64,000 bases of DNA from Apostichopus japonicus (GCF_037975245.1 NC_092570.1:13909001-13973000); one strand, 5' to 3'. Shown: positions 23,217-43,196, counted from the first letter of the stretch. The notes: a model not told the origin generated them from the letters alone. Made by a program: numbers and translations.

Positions 23217-25147
23217 CAGGTGCGTATCCAGGGGGGGCGTTGGGGGCGCGCGCCCCCCGGGTAAGGAAAAGAGGAGAGAAAAAAAGAGAAGAAAAAGGGA
23301 AAAGGAGGGGGGAAAAAAGAAAAGGAGGAGAGGAAGGAAGGGAAAAGAAAAAGAAAAAGAGAGAAAAATGAGAAAAGGAGGGAGTAGAAGTTAGCCAAGA
23401 CCTCGGGAAGAGAAAGAGGAACAGTCATAGTTAAAGCGCTGATCCCTATTATATACACAGGGTAGCCAGTGACAGATCAAGGATTACAGAGCGGGTGTGC
23501 GCCTCAGCCTACCCCTTACACCGACAACTCCATTTTTGACGTTTCCATATTTCCTCTCTCACTAATGTATCTATATAAATACTATATAAGGTTTATCATA
23601 ACGCGCGTGTGTGTATGGACGCCTTAAACAATTTTACGATTGTGCTATATGGAACCAACTGTGGCTGGTCTTGAACTCGACCGAGTCGTCGGGGAACATG
23701 ACGCATTTCGGGAAGGGGGCGACCGCCCCCCCCCCCGAGCAAATTTTCTTTATGACATCGCTAGTAATTTCAAAATAGACAATGCTTAGATGCAACTTAC
23801 AAGGCCTGAGAAGTGTCATTTCCAGCGATCTGGGAGGCATTTTCGGCCAAAATTTTTCTTGTACGCTTCGCGCCAACTCATGGTGGCGCTTCGCTTAGAT
23901 AGTTTGCCTACCGGCTTCGCCCCTAGTCCCTTGGGAATTACTCGCTACACGCCTGTTCGAGTTTGTAAAGCAAAGAGCAGATATAACATCGTATCAGTGA
24001 GCATTGAAATGCATGTTCCACGATGAACAGCCTCAAAAACTGTCTATGTGTGTAGTCAAAGGCGTAGGAGCCCAATTGGATGTGGGGGCTGTAACGAAAA
24101 AGAAGGCCAAAATTTTTCGCGCAAGAAGCGCGCGTTCAATGCATCGATGCCAATATCATACAAGCAAGCATCGGTCATTACATTGCATGGCATCGTGTAC
24201 CGCACGGTCCGTGAAAGTTACACAGTATACCGCCGGATGCCAATGTAAACAACCAAATGTCTTATGTAGATGGAGAAAAAGCATACAGATCCATTTATGT
24301 CAAAACTCTCTTTTACAGTAGTAATGTCGGTCAAGCTTACAACTTTATTTTAATTACCAAGGAGATCATTGTTAAGCTATTCATTGCTATTTATTTTTCT
24401 TTAAGTAGGTGCCCGAAGAAACTGGGAAAAATTTGGTTGCGGGGGGCACTCCTACGGGACCTACGCCTATGTGTGTAGTGTTCGGTTTCGATATACCTCA
24501 TATCGGAAATATCTGCTATTTTTCATTTCCTTCAACCAAGTTTTATAATAGCCATTATAAGAGGTTGCAATATTTCTACACCAATAAATTAACTGTGTCG
24601 GAATTTTCAAAAAATTTCCTGACAAACATTCTTCATCATACTTTCCTCTACTCCTGCAATTTTGACCTGTCTTTTAGGGGTTCAAGGAGGTTTTTCTATA
24701 TTGCTTGTCCATAGATTGAATTTTCTGCAACATTATGGGTATGTTTTCAAGTGATTTTATTCACGAGAAATGTGAATTTTCAAATTCTCAACAAACAATG
24801 GGCTTAAAACCTTGAAAAGTAGGGCTTTCGGATATTGGGCCGCGACGTAGAATCACCTACAAAAGCAATCATCCATAGGACATGCAATCAGGTCGAACAT
24901 GATGTGACTGGTGACAATCTTCCAAAAGGTTATGGATGGGGGAAAAAAACTTTTGGGAAATACTTGGTTCTCAGGCAAAAGTGTACATCTGGTTGCTCAT
25001 TTTCAAGCCCGAGAAGTGCCATTTCCGTTGATCTGGGGGGTATCAAAACCAGAAATTTTCTTGTACGCTCCGCGCCAACCGATGTTGGCGCTCCGCTTAG
25101 ATAGTAATTCGCGCCCCCCGGGTTAGAAAATCCTGGATACGCGCCTG
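23217..25147. mobile_element. hAT-like mosaic element inserted in the satellite
   Basis: Termini are CAGGTGCGTATCCAGG on the left and the reverse complement of CAGGCGCGTATCCAGG on the right, with ATATG repeated on both sides (23212-23216, 25148-25152), which matches the interrupted satellite unit. Inside are a GA-rich tract (23262-23395), two copies of a conserved hairpin region (near 23870 and 25065), an internal end-like sequence at 23955 (reverse complement of CAGGCGTGTAGCGAG), and the nested element 24057-24471. No transposase frame is seen. The 5-bp duplication is shorter than the usual 8 for hAT, so the superfamily call is tentative. Confidence 0.8.
24057..24471. mobile_element. Nested hAT-like MITE (415 bp) with perfect 8-bp duplication
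   Basis: Flanked by TGTGTAGT at 24049-24056 and 24472-24479. Termini CAAAGGCGTAGG and the reverse complement of CATAGGCGTAGG differ by one base. No coding capacity. It sits inside the larger element 23217-25147, so it inserted later. Confidence 0.88.
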
Positions 25148-26228
25148 ATATGGTCATTATAGTCTACTGCATAATTTCCCACTTCGCAATTTGAGTTGCA
25201 GAGCTTTGTGTTGCAGTTGTATTGTGTGCATTGCATGCCGTCCAGGCATGCGTGATACTATATGGTTATAAGTCTACTGCATAATTTCCCACTTCGCAAT
25301 TTGAGTTGCAGAGCTCTGTGTTGTAGTTGTATTGTGTGCATTGCATGCCGTCCAGGCCTGCGTGATACTATATGGTTATTATAGCCTACTGCATAATTTC
25401 CCACTTCTCAAGTTGAGTTGCAGAGCTTTGTGTTGTAGTTGTACTGTGTGCATTGCATGCCGTCCAGGCCTGCGTTATACTATATGGTTATTATAGCCTA
25501 CTGCATAATTTCCCACTTCGCAATTTGAGTTGCAGAGCTTTGTGTTGCAGTTGTATTGTATGCATTGCATGCCGTCCAGGCCTGCGTGATACTATATGGT
25601 CATAATAGTCTACTGCATAATTTCCCACCTCGCAATTTGAGTTGCAGAGCTCTGTGTTGTAGTTGTATTGTGTGCATTGCATGCCGTCCAGGCCTGCGTG
25701 ATACTATATGGTTATTATAGCCTACTGCATAATTTCCCACTTCGCAATTTGAGTTGCAGAGCTTTGTGTTGCAGTTGTATTGTATGCATTGCATGCCGTC
25801 CAGGCCTGCGTGATACTATATGGTCATAATAGTCTACTGCATAATTTCCCACCTCGCAATTTGAGTTGCAGAGCTCTGTGTTGTAGTTGTATTGTGTGCA
25901 TTGCATGCCGTCCAGGCCTGCGTGATACTATATGGTTATTATAGCCTACTGCATAATTTCCCACTTCACAATTTGAGTTGCAGAGCTTTGTGTTGCAGTT
26001 GTATTGTGTGCATTGCATGCCGTCCAGGCATGCGTGATACTATATGGTTATTATAGCCTACTGCATAATTTCCCACTTCGCAATTTGAGTTGCAGAGCTC
26101 TGTGTTGTAGTTGTATTGTGTGCATTGCATGCCGTCCAGGCATGCGTGATACTATATGGTCATTATAGTCTACTGCATAATTTTCCACTTCGCAATTTGA
26201 GTTGCAGAGCTTTGTGTTGCAGTTGTAT

Positions 26229-27583
26229 CATATAGTCGTTATGTATCAGCCCAAACAACCAGTTCATCATACTGATGGGAAACTATCAATAATATCTCTA
26301 GCGGCCTTGGAAAGTGACGAATTTCATGTGCAGGTCTTTGGAGGAAAAGGCTGGTAGAACTTTCACAACTTGTGTGTCATGACCATGTTTCATAGCACCC
26401 TTACATTTCACAAGCGACATCAACGCTACCGTGTTGATTGATATACATGCGGTAATCAATCTCTGTTATCATGTCTATAAATCGTATTATAATAATAATC
26501 ATAAAAAATAATCAGCAGTTATGTTTATGATGCCATAGCCTGTATCCACTCAGCAACAGCACCAGCCTATATGGCATAAACTTTCGATAATGCGGCAATA
26601 TTCCCCCAAAAGTCAAGTTCTTTATAGTAAGATGACTTGCCAACATGTTGTATTCACACACACAAACACACATCCTATGTGGGCACAATAACACGTCCAC
26701 ACAAACATAGGGTACACACACTTGTGTGCAGGTTATAGCTCTCCAATTTCAGCAAATCGCTATTCCTGACATATCGTAAGCCCAGTTGTACCCTTTCAAA
26801 TTGTAAGGGTGACCATTGTGAGCAGAACCTTCACTTTTTCACTAGTTACGTCGGCCCACGTTGCTATGAAATGTAGCTATTCTCTGGTCTGCTTCTACTG
26901 TACAGGCAGGCAAAGTATGAACTACGCATAAGTATGCTATGGCCTGCGAGACTTACAAGACCCTATTAATGACACTTGTGGAACCCATAATGTCGTAACA
27001 ATGTCTGAATCCAACTATCAATCAATTGAGATAAATGAACACAATTTTAATGAACGAAAGCAAACAGATACAACTTTTTTTTTAAAATGGTTTGTATATA
27101 GGGCCCTCTTTTGCAATAGGATACTTCAACACAATAGATGGACAAATGCACATTTTTAATTATTTCTCTTCCCATATAATGAAACATTTCTGTTTTGTCA
27201 TCGTCATAAAGTGCTGTTCCGGCTAGCGGATTGAATGCAAAGATTAACTGTTGGCTGCCAAGATTAATGTCAAGATCATCCCCCCCCCCCCCGCTCTGTG
27301 GTATGAATTTTCATTTAGCACTGCAGAAATATCCAATATTTGACTGTCTGCTGTAAGATAACCCACAATCATATTTTAAAAGTGGAAAGAAAAAAATTGT
27401 CATAGCAAAAATATGCAATATACTAAGTAACTTCTGTTATTTCTTTTTTATCTTCTTCTTTCATTTTAGAATATTAATGTATATACAATGGATGTTATTT
27501 GGAAAACTTAAAGTCATTTACATATGAAAGTGTCATTAACTACAAGGAGCATTGTGTGTTTTTTTCTTAAATATACAATCTAA
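26229..27583. other. Non-coding, 3' flank of IQCG
   Basis: Unique-looking sequence; the IQCG 3'UTR should lie at the right end. A C10 run is at about 27281. Confidence 0.6.
26683..26760. repeat. Dispersed repeat, pair with 22325-22405
   Basis: CACAATAACACGTCCACACA, then GCTCTCC and TTCAGC. The two copies bracket the satellite array. Confidence 0.6.
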
Positions 27584-35693
<8,110 letters not shown>

Positions 35694-35920
35694 CCCTGGC
35701 AAAACAAAACATTTTTATATGTGGATTAGTTCACAGAAGCTTTTGCTACTGTGGAGTTATTGCAGTCTAGCTCAGAAGTTATTTAGCAAAGGGAAAGGGA
35801 GCCTGATAGTGTAACATTATTTGAAAACATTAAGGGATGTGATGTGTCATTCTCAAAATAATTAGGCCTAGGCTAATTTAATGTTCAAATTTTGTGCAGC
35901 TAAGTTTGAAAAAATCGAAT

Positions 35921-36140
35921 TGGATATATAGCCGTCAGACGGTTCCCGATTCCAGTTTGCTATTTAACCGTCACTTCCGTCTGACATGCGCAGTTTTCAA
36001 TTTTCCGATTTTTTTTTTTATTATTATTATTATTTTTTTTTTTTTTCATTTTTCATTTTTTTTTTTTTTTTTTGGTATGTTTTGAAGTGACGGCTAAATA
36101 GAAAACTGGAATCGGGAACCGTCTGACGGCTATATATCCA
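35921..36140. mobile_element. Foldback MITE in IQCG 5' intron
   Basis: About 57-bp inverted arms begin TGGATATATAGCCGTCAGAC and end with its complement. The centre is a T-rich loop with TTA repeats. No clear target duplication. Confidence 0.85.
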
Positions 36141-36279
36141 CTGCCTTGAAAAATACTTTGGTTTTTGTATAAAAAAACTGTTATAGACCTAGTTTCATCT
36201 TTGGACTTACCTAAGCTAAACTAAGCTATTTGACCAATTTGCAAGGTTTGTTATATAGTCAGAATTGCGAAGTTCGGAA

Positions 36280-36788
36280 CACTGCGAAGTTCGGACACCC
36301 CTAAGAAATACACGATTTCACCATGACAACCAGGCTATAGCAAGAGCCGATTTCATGAAAAACTACGAAGCAACAGTTATTTTCTCTCCAAAATGACCTG
36401 TGTGCAAGCAAGTACTTACATATTTGTCAATAAAAGGAAGCTTTAGTTTGGCCGTGGCTATTCTTACTAGTCGTAACAATTGTTTATAAACTATTCTTAC
36501 GACATCGGCGAATTCAAGCGCAGTAAAGTAAATAAAGCAACTGCGCATGTAGTAGGGGTAACCCTAAACCTAACCCTAAACACTAACCTAACCCTAACCT
36601 TAACCCTAACCGGAAATTATTGTTACTCCTAGTCGTAAAAATAGTACTCCTAGTCGTAAAAATAGCCATGTTAAAGCAACTGCGCATGTGTATTTATAAA
36701 TTATTCTTACGACTAGTCGTAAGAATAGCCACTTTGTTTTAGTTATGGGGTGTTTTAAACCTTCTAAAGGTGTCCGAACTTCGCAGTG
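36280..36788. mobile_element. MITE with perfect 20-bp inverted ends, containing a nested inverted repeat
   Basis: CACTGCGAAGTTCGGACACC at 36280-36299 is exactly complementary to 36769-36788. Inside, GTGGCTATTCTTAC at 36454 faces its complement ending at 36732, with CTAGTCGTAA words repeated between. A telomere-like tract lies in the middle. A partial extra copy of the end sequence sits just outside at 36265. Confidence 0.8.
36557..36611. repeat. Interstitial telomere-like repeat
   Basis: About 55 bp of degenerate CCCTAA units (ACCCTAAACCTAACCCTAA and similar). It lies inside the MITE at 36280-36788. Confidence 0.85.
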
Positions 36789-37650
36789 TCCATGCTAATG
36801 GATAAATAATTCCATTCCAAACAGCAACTTGAGAATGACAGAACAACTTTGTTGCTGTAATGAAACCCTAAAAGGCTAAACAAGTGTAAGAATCCGACTG
36901 GTCAAAGATGGATCTTGATTTGCCCAGTCCTCATGGAGACTGTGACTAACATTACTAGACTAGCCTAACGTTAATGTTACTTGAAATACTTGCTTAGGCA
37001 GCCTACCCATAGGCCTACTTGTCCCCTCAGTTATTTACCCTAAAGTTAAGGCTTAAGTTAAATGATATAGCCCTAGTGTGCACTAACTTGAATGAAAAAA
37101 CGGGGAAAGTACTAAAACTATACAAAACATGCCTCAGTGTGGATACAACCGTTGAGTTGCATAGAAAGATCTTAATTTCGCAAAACTAGGTATGAGCCTA
37201 GCCTACTGTGTAGGCTAGGCCTAAGTATTATGGAAGTTCAACTCTCTTCCGTTTACCATGGCAAACTTGGACTAGCCTAAAGATATACTTCAAACATTTT
37301 GATAAACACCCATAAGATTAAAACATATGTTACTTCATGAGTTTGTGTTAGTAAACATCACTTCCAAGAACGTTTTTCTGAGGCGCGTGAGAATTTGCAA
37401 AACGTAATTTGCGTCTCCAGTCCTATCCTAGTAAGTTATAGGCTGGCACTGTTACAGTGTTAGCGAAAACGGTTGCTATGGTAAGCTTAATACAAAATTC
37501 AGTATGAAAAACACCATTATGATTTTATTTCTCTAATCACTTAGTTTAAAGTAATATAATATATTTAAGTTATCACGTTCAATGATCTTCTTTATCATAT
37601 ATTAAATTTCAAATTTGACAAAATATGTAAGTGATATAAATTTGTGTACT

Positions 37651-37728
37651 CACAGTCACCTGGCAATTATAAATTAATGGAGAAGAAGTAGTGCAACGAT
37701 CAAGTCTCCAACAAACATACACAGTCGT
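37651..37728. promoter_or_regulatory. Probable bidirectional promoter between IQCG and RPL35A
   Basis: RPL35A transcription probably starts at the TCCTTTTC pyrimidine tract (37728-37735). On the minus strand a donor-like CAG|GTGACT or ACT|GTGAGT lies near 37650, so the IQCG non-coding first exon should start about here. The two starts would then be under about 100 bp apart. No TATA box is evident. Inference from splice signals, not from transcripts. Confidence 0.55.
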
Positions 37729-37756
37729 CCTTTTCTAACTGTCTTGTCTCGAGCTG
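37729..37756 (+). other. RPL35A: RPL35A probable non-coding exon 1 with TOP start
   Basis: CCTTTTCTAACTGTC opens with a terminal-oligopyrimidine tract typical of ribosomal protein mRNAs, and CTG|GTACGT gives a donor at 37757. The next acceptor in use is at 38727. Confidence 0.6.
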
Positions 37757-38727
37757 GTACGTTCAAGATTTATAGACAACATTATTAATCGTATTTTAGT
37801 ATCTTGCACTTTGGTAATCGAGTAAATATTAATGTGGGCAATGGCCAAATTATTTCTTGTACATTATCGAGACGGAGAATAACACATGAGTTGTATTTGG
37901 GGCCCGATGATAAAAGATTGAGAGGCCTCCCTTGTTTTGGCTTCATACCCTACCGCACGTTAAGTTTTACGTGACGTTAGCGCTTTCATAATGTTACAGG
38001 CCTAGTTTATACACGAAATGCAATGTCGCTTTGGCCTAACGTTAGACGTAAATAGGCATTAAATTAGTTATTCTTGCTAGCGTAGGTTGTAATTAAAATA
38101 TTTGTACTCGACTGTTGATCAAGGAATGTAAGTCTGGTATGGTGCCAGTAGTCCCAGTCGACAAGCCGCGTAGTTTGTTGTGTTGTTCCTCATGAATCAT
38201 GCATGGTCGGTCGGTACTAGGCCTAACTAAGGTTGTCTAGCCTTTCCTAAATTTGGACCATGGCTCGACATAAGTTATGGTTTGACAGTGAAAGACCCAT
38301 GGACATATCCAAAGGCACTTTGCAATAGCCTGTAGGCTAGGCCAAGCCTAAGAAGCTAAAATAGGTACTCCACTGCCACTACTGTTAAAGTAGGAAAGCT
38401 AAGGTTCATGCTTGAAAGGTATGAGCTGGGGCTACATGTGCAGAAGACATACCATGTATTCAACTTAACCATTCTGAAGTAGGCCTATCACCATGTTAGT
38501 GATTTACCACATGAACTGTCTAACATATCTCCTATTTGGTTATCTGTGGCATTTGGACTGATACCCTGTAGGCTATTCTAGCTTGCATTGTTGTTGTTGT
38601 TGCTCTGTTGTAGTTTGATAGTGAGGATTCATAGACTGTGTGAGTGCTCAAGTTATAGCAACAGAGAAAGTGTTTTTATCAATCCGAAGACTCAACAGAC
38701 CCCACAATTTCTTCACTTTTCTTTCAG
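37757..38727 (+). other. RPL35A 5'UTR intron
   Basis: About 970 bp without a supported gene; it ends in TTTTCTTTCAG. First introns of this length are usual in ribosomal protein genes. I see no repeat in it. Confidence 0.55.
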
Positions 38728-38762
38728 ACCTTAAGGAGGGCTGACTGACAAGATTGAATAAA

Positions 38763-38788
38763 ATGGCTGGTCTTGCACCTAACAAAAG
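38763..38788 (+). CDS. RPL35A: RPL35A coding exon 1
   Basis: MAGLAPNK plus two bases; donor GTAAGTG. The exon starts non-coding at 38728. Confidence 0.92.
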
Positions 38789-41693
38789 GTAAGTGATCAA
38801 TGGTTTGCTACATGATAAGATACACAGTCTCATATTTGTGTGTTTCTTAGTGCAATGTTTCCATTTTCTCTTGTCACATTGATTAGCATATGTTGGTATG
38901 GATCATCTACCCTGGATTAACTAGTACCTGCCGCCCCCTTCCTCACATCTACAAAACCCTGCGGATGCCTCTGCAACATACAACTTTCTGGTTGATAACA
39001 AATTTAAGAGCAAGCAAACCAAATTTATAAAACATGGATTGTTTATTTGGTATTGCAATTTACTCTATTGTTTGCAAATTATCAAAAACATGTACAATTG
39101 AAATTTATTTGACTTCCTTAATTTTTTCAGGCGCTAAGTAAATTCACCATTTTATGATGAGGCAAAATTCATACCCTGTATCATGTCTACTAAATATCAA
39201 AGCATTTAAGTATTCCTTGTAAATTTGCATGCATGAATTCAAAGTTGTCATTTTTTACCTGAAGGCAAGCCTTGTGGTGTTACAGTGTTACGAACATAGC
39301 AAAGTCAAATGATGCAATGCATACTGTAAGCTTAATGGATAGAATTTAAATTGATCAATTGAGCAAGAAGGGAGGAAGTTGAGGTGGTTAAACATGGGGA
39401 TCTGTTTCATGTGAATGTTCTGACACAACACTCATTACAAACTGTCTCTTCTTCTCTCCAGGCTTTGGGTGAAAGCAGTCTTCACAGGTTACAGGCGTAG
39501 CTTGCACACGCAGCATGAGGATATCGCTCTGATGAAGCTGGAAGGAGTTGAATCCAGGCAGGAAACACGTTTCTACATGGGCAAGAGATGCGCATATGTG
39601 TATAAGGGGAGAAAGTAAGTCAAAACGAATCTTTTTAAAAGGACCCTAAGAAGATTCCTTTGATGTAATCTGAAATCATAATGTAAAGCACATGATGCAA
39701 GGGCATCTTTATTTTGCAATTCTTCAGACTTTCCCTGATTAATTGTATGTTTGTGCAATCTTGATGGTAAACCAATATATACAAGTGTACCAGTGGGATT
39801 TGTTTCTGATTACTTCGGATGTGAAGAAGTGATGCACCCTTTTGTAGGTGGCTATTCTATTTGAATCCCCTCCAAAAAAGAATTCAAGTAATATTCAATG
39901 TTCTTGCAAGTGTTGTTATGAGAATCTGCTCCAAAGAAGAAAAAAATCCCAGAGACTATGGGCACTTGTTGTCAATATTTTTGTTTTTTGAAAAGTTTTA
40001 AAGTGGTTCCATTATTAAAGAACTACATGACATACTTCATGTACCTGATTTGTTATGACTTTGATTTTAATACAAGTCAGCTATAAGCCCCTTTCATGCC
40101 CACACTGTCGGGCTGTCTGCACAATTTATCCTACTCCCCCATTGTTCACACCCCATAAACCATACCTCCGTGGTACTTGGTCATCCATTGCAATAACCTA
40201 TCACGGTTTGTTGTCTGATCAAATGTTTCTTGGTCACTAATGATTATCAGCAATATGCAGGTCAATGCTGGTAAACCTATTTAAATGCAAGCATGGGCAT
40301 AGATCACTGTTACTGTAATTGTTTCCTTTTGGTAGGATGATCAAGCGACGAAACAGTGACAAGAAGACCCGTCTGAGAGTGATCTGGGGTAAAGTGGTGA
40401 AGGCACATGGAAAGAGCGGTGCAGTCAGAGCCAGATTTAAGAGGAACCTCCCTCCCCGTGCCATGGGCAGGAGAATCCGTGTGGTGAGTTTTTTTCTAGT
40501 TCCTGATTCTTTGCCGAAGTCAAAAGAATGCTATGCAATTGTGTTTGTGTATATGCACGTGATGCCTAAGCTTTGAAAAACTCCAAAAATTGCATCTTGG
40601 TCCAAAGTTAATATGTAAATTGTCCTATTGAAATTGGTGGAGGGTCAAAGGTGGTCAAGAGGGCAACAGATGTCAGTAACTGACACCTCTTTAAACACAA
40701 AAACTCCTAAAATAGAGCATGAATAATCATATTTGTTGATATATAGGTCCTTACAAGTTCATGAATCATCTGATTGCTTGAAACAGCCAATCAAATAGCT
40801 TTCTGTGGGAGACAAGTTCATTTGCAGTCACCAGAGGTCATTATCTGGCAGCCTTCTAAACACAAAAACTCCTAAAGTAAAACATGAATGAAATTGATAA
40901 ATGATAAATAGTAATGCATTGGTGCAAGAATCTTGCTGAATGATCGTCGCGCACCCTCCACCCAGGGAGTGAACCGGGCTACCCATTTCCATGAGAACCT
41001 TGCAGATCATGCAAGGTTGACAATGGTGAACACTTGAAAATCTTGTCTGCAGTGTTACTGTTGAATATTGTCATGTAAACTGTGGCAAGGAAGTACTAAG
41101 CCAACAGGCTTTCTGGTTGTGCTCTGGGGTAGGCTGGCTGCACCAGAAAGGTAGGATTTTAATATTATGACCAGAAAAGCATGGCAGTAGAGCTGAACAA
41201 GTAGCCCAGAATTTAAAAAGATAATTGTAAATATAGGTACCCCCCTCGTTGATAATAAACTAAACAAATTCCAAAAGCATGCAGTAATTGAAAGTAAGTT
41301 AGCTTATCCATTCCTATCTGTCCAGTTTCTCATCTGATAGAAAGCAAAGGCTTGTGTTGTTTGCATAAAATATGAAACTAAGTTAATAATACTATTTAAC
41401 ATGAGTTATACTCCGTCATCCGTGAAGCTTCATATTTCAAGTACTGAATATGGAATGATGTTGTGCAAACTATCTCAATTATGTCTGGATGTAAATTGAT
41501 AGATTTTTTAAATAGATTCTTTGTGTTTAAATGGACAAAGCTAATGATAATGGTGTTAAATATATTTTATTTTAAGCGCATTAGATTGTTGCCAAGTTGT
41601 TTTTTAAGTCAACATGAGGTTGTTTCATGAAAGTTTGTTGATTTTCAAATTTCATACATATCTTTTCAGATGTTGTACCCTTCAAATATCTAA
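38763..41693 (+). CDS. RPL35A: RPL35A, large ribosomal subunit protein eL33, four coding exons
   Basis: Exons 38763-38788, 39462-39614, 40336-40483 and 41670-41693 join to 351 bp, 116 residues plus stop. The protein begins [20 protein letters not shown], has [13 protein letters not shown], then [35 protein letters not shown] and ends MLYPSNI. These are the eL33 signatures and the length is close to the usual 110. eL33 is a structural protein of the 60S subunit in the cytosol. All junctions are GT-AG. The acceptor at 38727 precedes a 35-nt leader before the ATG. AATAAA at 41966 could be the poly(A) signal. No sign of a processed pseudogene: introns and frame are intact. Confidence 0.97.
39462..39614 (+). 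CDS. RPL35A: RPL35A coding exon 2
   Basis: [20 protein letters not shown] through AYVYKGR plus AA; acceptor CTCTCCAG, donor GTAAGT. Confidence 0.96.
40336..40483 (+). CDS. RPL35A: RPL35A coding exon 3
   Basis: [20 protein letters not shown] through GRRIRV; acceptor TTGGTAG, donor GTGAGT. Confidence 0.96.
41670..41693 (+). CDS. RPL35A: RPL35A coding exon 4 (seven codons and stop)
   Basis: ATGTTGTACCCTTCAAATAT then C and TAA: MLYPSNI-stop after TCTTTTCAG. Too short for an open-frame search. Confidence 0.93.
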   Translation: MLYPSNI

Positions 41694-42707
41694 CTGAAGA
41701 GAAGAAGGACAGACCTCCAGTGAGCGGTCACAGATCTCAGTGATATCAGTGCGGTTGTAATGTTAAGAAAGAAAATGGGCAAGAAGTAAATACAGTTGCT
41801 TCAAAGTAATTTACTCGTTTCTTGTGTCAATTTCTGAGTCCAAGGTCTACTTGAAGAAGCCCCTTAAGTTTTGCTCCTGGAAGCTATACAATAAGGTGGC
41901 CTTGAGAGGCTTCAGACCTTTAAAATTGTATCCAATCGCCCAAGATTTTAGCCATGTAAAAGTAGAATAAAATGTTTAAAATATTGCATATGTGGCAGTA
42001 GCCAGTAATACAAAACAAACAATACGATGGTGTCACGGTGTGATACCAGTGTTAAGTTTGCAGCAGGGTTGCCAGTTTTTCTGTAACACAACTTGTCAAA
42101 TTTAGAGAATTTACCAGCCAAATGGAGTGAATAAAGGCCACACACATTTCTGCCCCTGTATATGTAGCCTACAATTCGGTAGTTGGCATTCCTCTCCGAT
42201 AGGGTGACTATGTAGTCTGCCAGCGTAGATGGCTTTCCAAAGTGTGGGGAACAAAAGGTTTAAATATACCGCTATGCCTACAAAATATATTTTTTAGTCA
42301 TAAATGGGAATGAGAGATTCCAATTTGGTCTATAGTCCATAGTTCATTGGTTTCATTACATTAATCTTCTTACATCTCTATAGTGTTGGAAACAATAGTT
42401 GGTTAGGCCTTGTCCACAACTGATCAGTCTGTGTGAGTTCACACGAGCGATGTTGAAATTTACGTAATATATCATGCTGCAGCTTCCAAGTAACGGTATT
42501 GGATTAACTTCGGACGGTCGAAATAACGATGATATAAAGTTGTAAACATACACATGATATAACAAGCATGGTAGCAGGTTATCTCGTTGGGTAGCGTGTG
42601 AGACCAGGAGAGGTGGATGGGGGCCTCATAGCGATGACAGAAAGCAAACTGATAGGATCATACTTAAATTGAGACGCAATTGGCTGCGAACTGGTTTAAC
42701 TGATCCT
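41694..42707 (+). other. RPL35A 3' flank, no further gene
   Basis: 3'UTR followed by AT-rich sequence; AATAAA at 41966-41971. I see nothing else that can be named before the TTAA MITE at 42708. Confidence 0.6.
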
Positions 42708-43085
42708 TTAAAGGCATTGAAGACTCGCCCCAAACCACGTGCGGCCATCAGAAAAAGTTAACTTTCTGTTGCTTGCAAGTGACGTTTTGTTCGTGTCACT
42801 ACAAAATGCAGACAGTAATGAAACGTGACGGTGATACCTTAATTGTTATCTTTAGCTGGACCTGAGATGTCCATCGCTGTATCGTTTGTATACCGTGCTG
42901 TGGGTATTGACCGCAGCTGTATGTACTGACTGAACACTAGTGTCTAATTACCGACGGTAGCAAGCTGTGTGTGTATTTTCTAGGATCGATGGTGGTGTTA
43001 AACACTTCTGTTACACCTCATTCGAAAGTAGGTCAAATTACCGGCATTAGACGTTTCTTTTTGCGCGAGTCTTCACACCCTTTAA
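42708..43085. mobile_element. TTAA-bounded MITE (378 bp)
   Basis: TTAA at 42708-42711 and 43082-43085. Inside, termini AGGCATTGAAGACTCGC and reverse complement AGGGTGTGAAGACTCGC agree at 14 of 17 positions. TTAA target duplications are typical of piggyBac and Kolobok transposons; neither transposase is present. Confidence 0.75.
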
Positions 43086-43129
43086 ATGCATTGTGTTAAT
43101 TTCTTCCAATATTTTTTGGCCCACCAATG

Positions 43130-43196
43130 TCTTTGAGGTGGGGGCAAGACATTTCACTGGGGGATCCTGCCCCCCCCCCCCCTCTGTAACGCCACT
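43130..43196. mobile_element. Partial hAT-like terminus
   Basis: The minus strand at 43196 reads CAGTGGCGTTACAGAGG followed by a G/C run, like the termini of the complete hAT-like elements here. I could not find its partner end. Confidence 0.45.

Larger units (their letters stand above)
23064..26228. repeat. 112-bp satellite array with 224-bp higher-order period, interrupted
   Basis: The word GCATGCCGTCCAGG starts at 23073 and 23185, and after the inserted element at 25233, 25343, 25455, 25567, 25679, 25791, 25903, 26015 and 26127; spacing is 112 bp (once 110). Alternate units share variants (GCTCTGTGTTGTAG versus GCTTTGTGTTGCAG). Units 25567/25679 and 25791/25903 repeat as near-identical 224-bp dimers. 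Short open frames on the minus strand are a by-product of the repeat. Confidence 0.95.

Noticed and set aside
23071..23394. 107-codon Lys/Glu/Arg-rich frame
   Set aside because: It reads the GA-rich tract of the hAT-like element; the second copy at 63.3 kb has indels that break it.
25491..26018. Four similar 63-64 residue frames on the minus strand, possible small gene family
   Set aside because: They are the 112-bp satellite read through two units; spacing and identity follow the satellite, not a gene.
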